From positions 18,618,518-18,682,517 of the forward strand of contig NC_134414.1 in the NCBI RefSeq assembly GCF_030867145.1: a stretch of DNA of 64,000 nt, given 5' to 3'. The DNA comes from Opisthocomus hoazin. Lineage: Eukaryota > Chordata > Aves > Opisthocomiformes > Opisthocomidae. Below the pieces are notes generated by a model that was given only the letters and a program-made list of their open reading frames with translations, had not been told where the DNA came from and searched no databases. How positions within the stretch are numbered: the first letter of the stretch is position 1; every line of letters begins with the position of its first letter. Shown piece after piece: positions 54,590 through 64,000 of this stretch. The position numbers and the translations under genes are program-made.

Positions 54590-54910
54590 ACAAGGATGGT
54601 GTTGGTGCTAAATGTTTACAAAGGTTCAAGGGCAGACTGGAAAAGTACTTGAAAGAGAGATCCTTTGGCACCTAGTAAGTAGACAGAATTTCGCCCAAGA
54701 AATCACCTGAGGTACTTGGTGGCCAAGTGACTACTCATAGCCACTATATTTTGGGGGTCTATGTGTGTATTCAGTGCTTTGTTTAAAAGCTTATAGAGCC
54801 TGACAGTGACTAAGCGGGCTGCTTTCAGCAGTGAGATCTGTGTATCATGCCAGGCTGGGTGCCTGGACTAAATGAACTTTTGGTTGGGCCCAGCATGACT
54901 GTTTTTTGTA
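54590..54910 (+). mobile_element. Ancient CR1/L3-type LINE 3' remnant
   Basis: The + strand holds, in order, a TGCTAAATGTTTACAAAGG block, GGTTCAAGGGCAGACTGGAA with AAGTACTTG, and a 3' terminal stretch with GCCTGGACTAAATGAACTTT and CCCAGCATGACTGTT. These are the recognisable landmarks of old CR1/L3 3' ends found across amniotes. Sense relative to YAP1, strongly diverged; the middle is poorly conserved. Confidence 0.65.
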
Positions 54911-55822
54911 CAGCGTGGGCTACAGTAACTACGGGAATTTTAGTGAGAAGGTCTGATGAGCAGTAATATAGAGCTTATATTACTTAAGTTGCTTAAAAAC
55001 ATAAGCTAATACTGGGCATTCTGTTGCTATTGAACCTTTTGGGGGAAGAGGGGCATGTAATTGCACAGGAATTTTCCTAGATGCTCAGAGTGAATGTGTG
55101 TTCTGTTCTTCACTATGGTTTTCCATTTTTTCCTCCAGTACTTGCCTCTAACACAGAGTTAGTCAGGCAGCCGGTTACAGAATTGGACTTGACAGTCTTC
55201 TGGTTTCACAACTGCTCGCAAAACCAAATAGGAATTACATAAAGCAGTACTAATCAATATCTGAACTACCATTTCACTATGTAGGGATCACAGCAGAAAC
55301 ACACGAGTTCCTTCACTGGCCAGGGAAGACCATGATTAATGCCAAAAGTTTCTAGAGATAAAAGTTCTGTTTCTGCAGCCATCAATGACACTTAGCAAGG
55401 AAGACTTGCTACTGTGACAGCCAGGTGAGCAGACAGACCTTTCCCGTCCTGTCCACAGTTGTGCATTTTATTTAGAAAGAGAACCTTGCCCAGGTTTGTC
55501 TCTAGTAAGCTAGTACTCATCAGATCACTAAATCTAATAAGCAGTATTCTTTCACCAGGTAGGTGGACTGATCAGCTCCTGGCGTCCTGCTTCAAAGGCA
55601 TTTTGTTCTTATTTACTACAAGGGAACATGCTGGACCAGTATATGATTTCCTTAAAGTTCAGCAGGACTGACACCCCAAGGCTAGTTCTGTTTCTCCTAA
55701 AGCCAGCTGGGTTTTTTGGCTTTGCAGTTCAAAAGAGAATTTCTTGCTGAGTTTCATCTCCGAGGGATGTGTGGCTTAGGAGGACTCTGAGGAGAATGGT
55801 AATGAGAAGGTCTGCCCACAAG

Positions 55823-55920
55823 GCTAGGGTGTTGGCTTAGCGGTCAAGGAACATTTCTGGTTCTACACTTGGATGATGTGGGGCATGTCACTGTGCTCCT
55901 GTGCCCCAGTTTTATAAACA
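55823..55920 (+). mobile_element. MIR/CORE-type SINE remnant
   Basis: Contains a GTGTTGGCTTAGCGGTCAAG block resembling a degraded tRNA-derived B-box region, then a GGGGCATGTCACTGTGCTCC block and GTGCCCCAGTTTTATAAA. These follow the order of MIR-like elements (TGGGCAAGTCAC... then GTGCCTCAGTTT). Sense to YAP1; the family is inferred from memory of the consensus only. Confidence 0.5.
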
Positions 55921-57660
55921 ACATCCCACCGATTAGCTGGCTAGTCTTTGGGTATGGCAACAAGTACAGGGTTCTTTGCACTTCAGCTTTCAGTTCTGCA
56001 TTGGTGTCCTGTTATACCGTGAATATGTTAGGATTTATGAATGTTTGCAGTGTTGTCACTCTTTCTTGCCTGTTCTGTTCACTAGCCTCTGATAAAAGCT
56101 GAGGTACTCTTGTTACCTGTATGCTGCATTTGTGAGTGTCAAGGGTGGGAAGGAAATGTCCAATGGTTAGATCAGTGTTTTTCCTCACTCGAAAACCTGT
56201 AGCTCTAATGGTGGAGTAGTGAGGTTGCTAGAGAAAAGCATGGTTTTCTGAGCCAAAATGAAAGAGTTTAAATTAGAAATGGAGTTTGTGGGGGTTCTTC
56301 AAAGACCACAGTACGAAGTTCGTGTCCTGGTTATGCCTTGGAATATTGCTGGAATGCAATCAAATGACTATTATACTTTTCTTGACATTTTTCCATGAAC
56401 AGCTTTTGAGATTAGCAAACAAATGTATTCCCCCTCCTGCTTTAGACAATGTACTTTGAATGTGGATATAGTAGGTACTTCAGGCATTTATCAGATACAC
56501 ACGTTTTTTGTGTGTAGATGTGAATCTCGTATGAAATTATAGTGCTTGTGCATACTTAAAGGTCTGTTAGTCCACCTGGCTGTTAAACTTGGCTTTTCCT
56601 AATGTATTACTGTGTAACACTGAGGAGGAGTGGAAGAAAAGGTTGAAATATGATGGCTTCCTGCAGCAGGTCTTATTGTAATTGCTTTTACATTCTTAAC
56701 ATTTGTAGTGGATCTTTTGCTGCAGCATCTTAGGATTGTACTTAAATCTAAAGAAATACAGGCAAGATCCTCCTGTATCTAATTTAGTTATTTTTACAAG
56801 CCCGTATCTATGTAAGTATAAGACATAGATTTGTAAAGCACCTGCCAGATGAGATGAGATGGATGTGACTTTAAGCATAGCTTTCAGTCTAAGCAAAATG
56901 CAGCTGAACATACATGATCATACAGAGCTGGGATTCGGTGGTTTCTGAACTGTATAGTGATGAAATGTGGTTTGCTCGAAAGCCGCTATTTGGATCGCAC
57001 GGCGAACACACCGCAAGACTCTGTGTTCAGGCATTAGCTCTGGACTCCAGAACACCACCATCTACCTCCCTTTTACCATTTCCTAACTGTGGGTTTCCCT
57101 GCCTGTGCCAGCCTGCTTGCAGAGGCGTAGCACTGCTATTCGTAGCATTGTGTCTTTGTCTGCTCCTGGTGTCTTCCTACCTTTACTTTTTCGTTGCTTG
57201 TTTGCCTCCCATTCGTCAGGTTTGTGTTTTTGCTTGCTTAAGCCTTTAACGCTTTCACAGCAGGTTGTGGTATGAGGTAAAGGGAAATTTGGTTTTGTCT
57301 CTCTTTTTCAATTGTGTGTGAAAGATAGAGGAGTATTTCAGGAGCTCGTCAGTGTTACCTTGCTGCTGCTGCTGCGCCTTAATTGCTAGATGAACTTTCC
57401 CATGAAAGGTAGAATATCTCTATGCTTATTCTTTTTCCTGGTGCTCATGCTGGTTTCATTCTGGCAGGCTTGACTTATTGCTGGTTTTGTACTATAGTGC
57501 TATAGCAAAAGGAAGTTACAAAAGCACACGGAAGGATGGAAACAAGTTATAAAATTAAACTCCAAATCCTAAATCAAAATGATAGAAGTGCTTTCTGTTC
57601 TTTGATTTCCCACCTGCCACTTCTTTGCCCTTATCCCAGTAATGTTAAACATGAGCTTGA

Positions 57661-64000
<6,340 letters not shown>

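Overview
This window is vertebrate nuclear DNA, almost certainly from a bird, and holds the 5' part of one gene, YAP1 (Yes-associated protein, the transcriptional co-activator of the Hippo pathway), on the + strand. The bird assignment rests on several CR1 LINE copies in the typical avian form (octamer 3' tails, a GGTTGGAAGGGACC-like core, one copy with a long reverse-transcriptase frame) and on a YAP1 sequence close to mammalian YAP1 but with a different Pro/Gln/Ala-rich N terminus. I cannot name the species.

Layout. Bases 1 to about 2110 form a CpG island: TATA-less promoter and 5' UTR (1-913), exon 1 (914-1234) and the GC-rich start of intron 1. Exon 2 is 3905-4152. Intron 2 is very long (4153-49576, 45.4 kb) and carries most of the repeats. 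Exon 3 is 49577-49692, intron 3 is 49693-57772, exon 4 is 57773-57886, and intron 4 runs off the end of the window. The four exons join in frame to 799 nt: 266 codons plus one base. This covers the Pro-rich N terminus, the TEAD-binding domain, four LATS-type HxRxxS sites (S61, S109, S127, S163), the 14-3-3 site, WW1 and WW2. The rest of the protein (coiled coil, transactivation domain, phosphodegron, PDZ-binding end) must lie beyond base 64000.

Repeats. There is a 5'-truncated, frameshifted CR1 copy at about 40136-41535 (minus strand), three shorter CR1 3' ends, two older CR1/L3-type LINE remnants, a short hAT-like element with terminal inverted repeats and a near-matching 8-bp target duplication (28418-28701), a MIR/CORE-like SINE remnant (about 55823-55920), several long homopolymers and an A/C-rich stretch.

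I found no microbial genes, CRISPR array, tRNA or rRNA, and no sign of an unknown multi-gene system. The observations most worth checking are a possible in-frame alternative acceptor adding 16 residues before WW2, a diverged pair of segments with splice-acceptor-like cores early in intron 2, an in-frame uORF, the G17 run at the exon 1 donor, and an AP-1/TEAD motif pair in intron 2. All splice sites were assigned by eye from protein homology and GT-AG rules.
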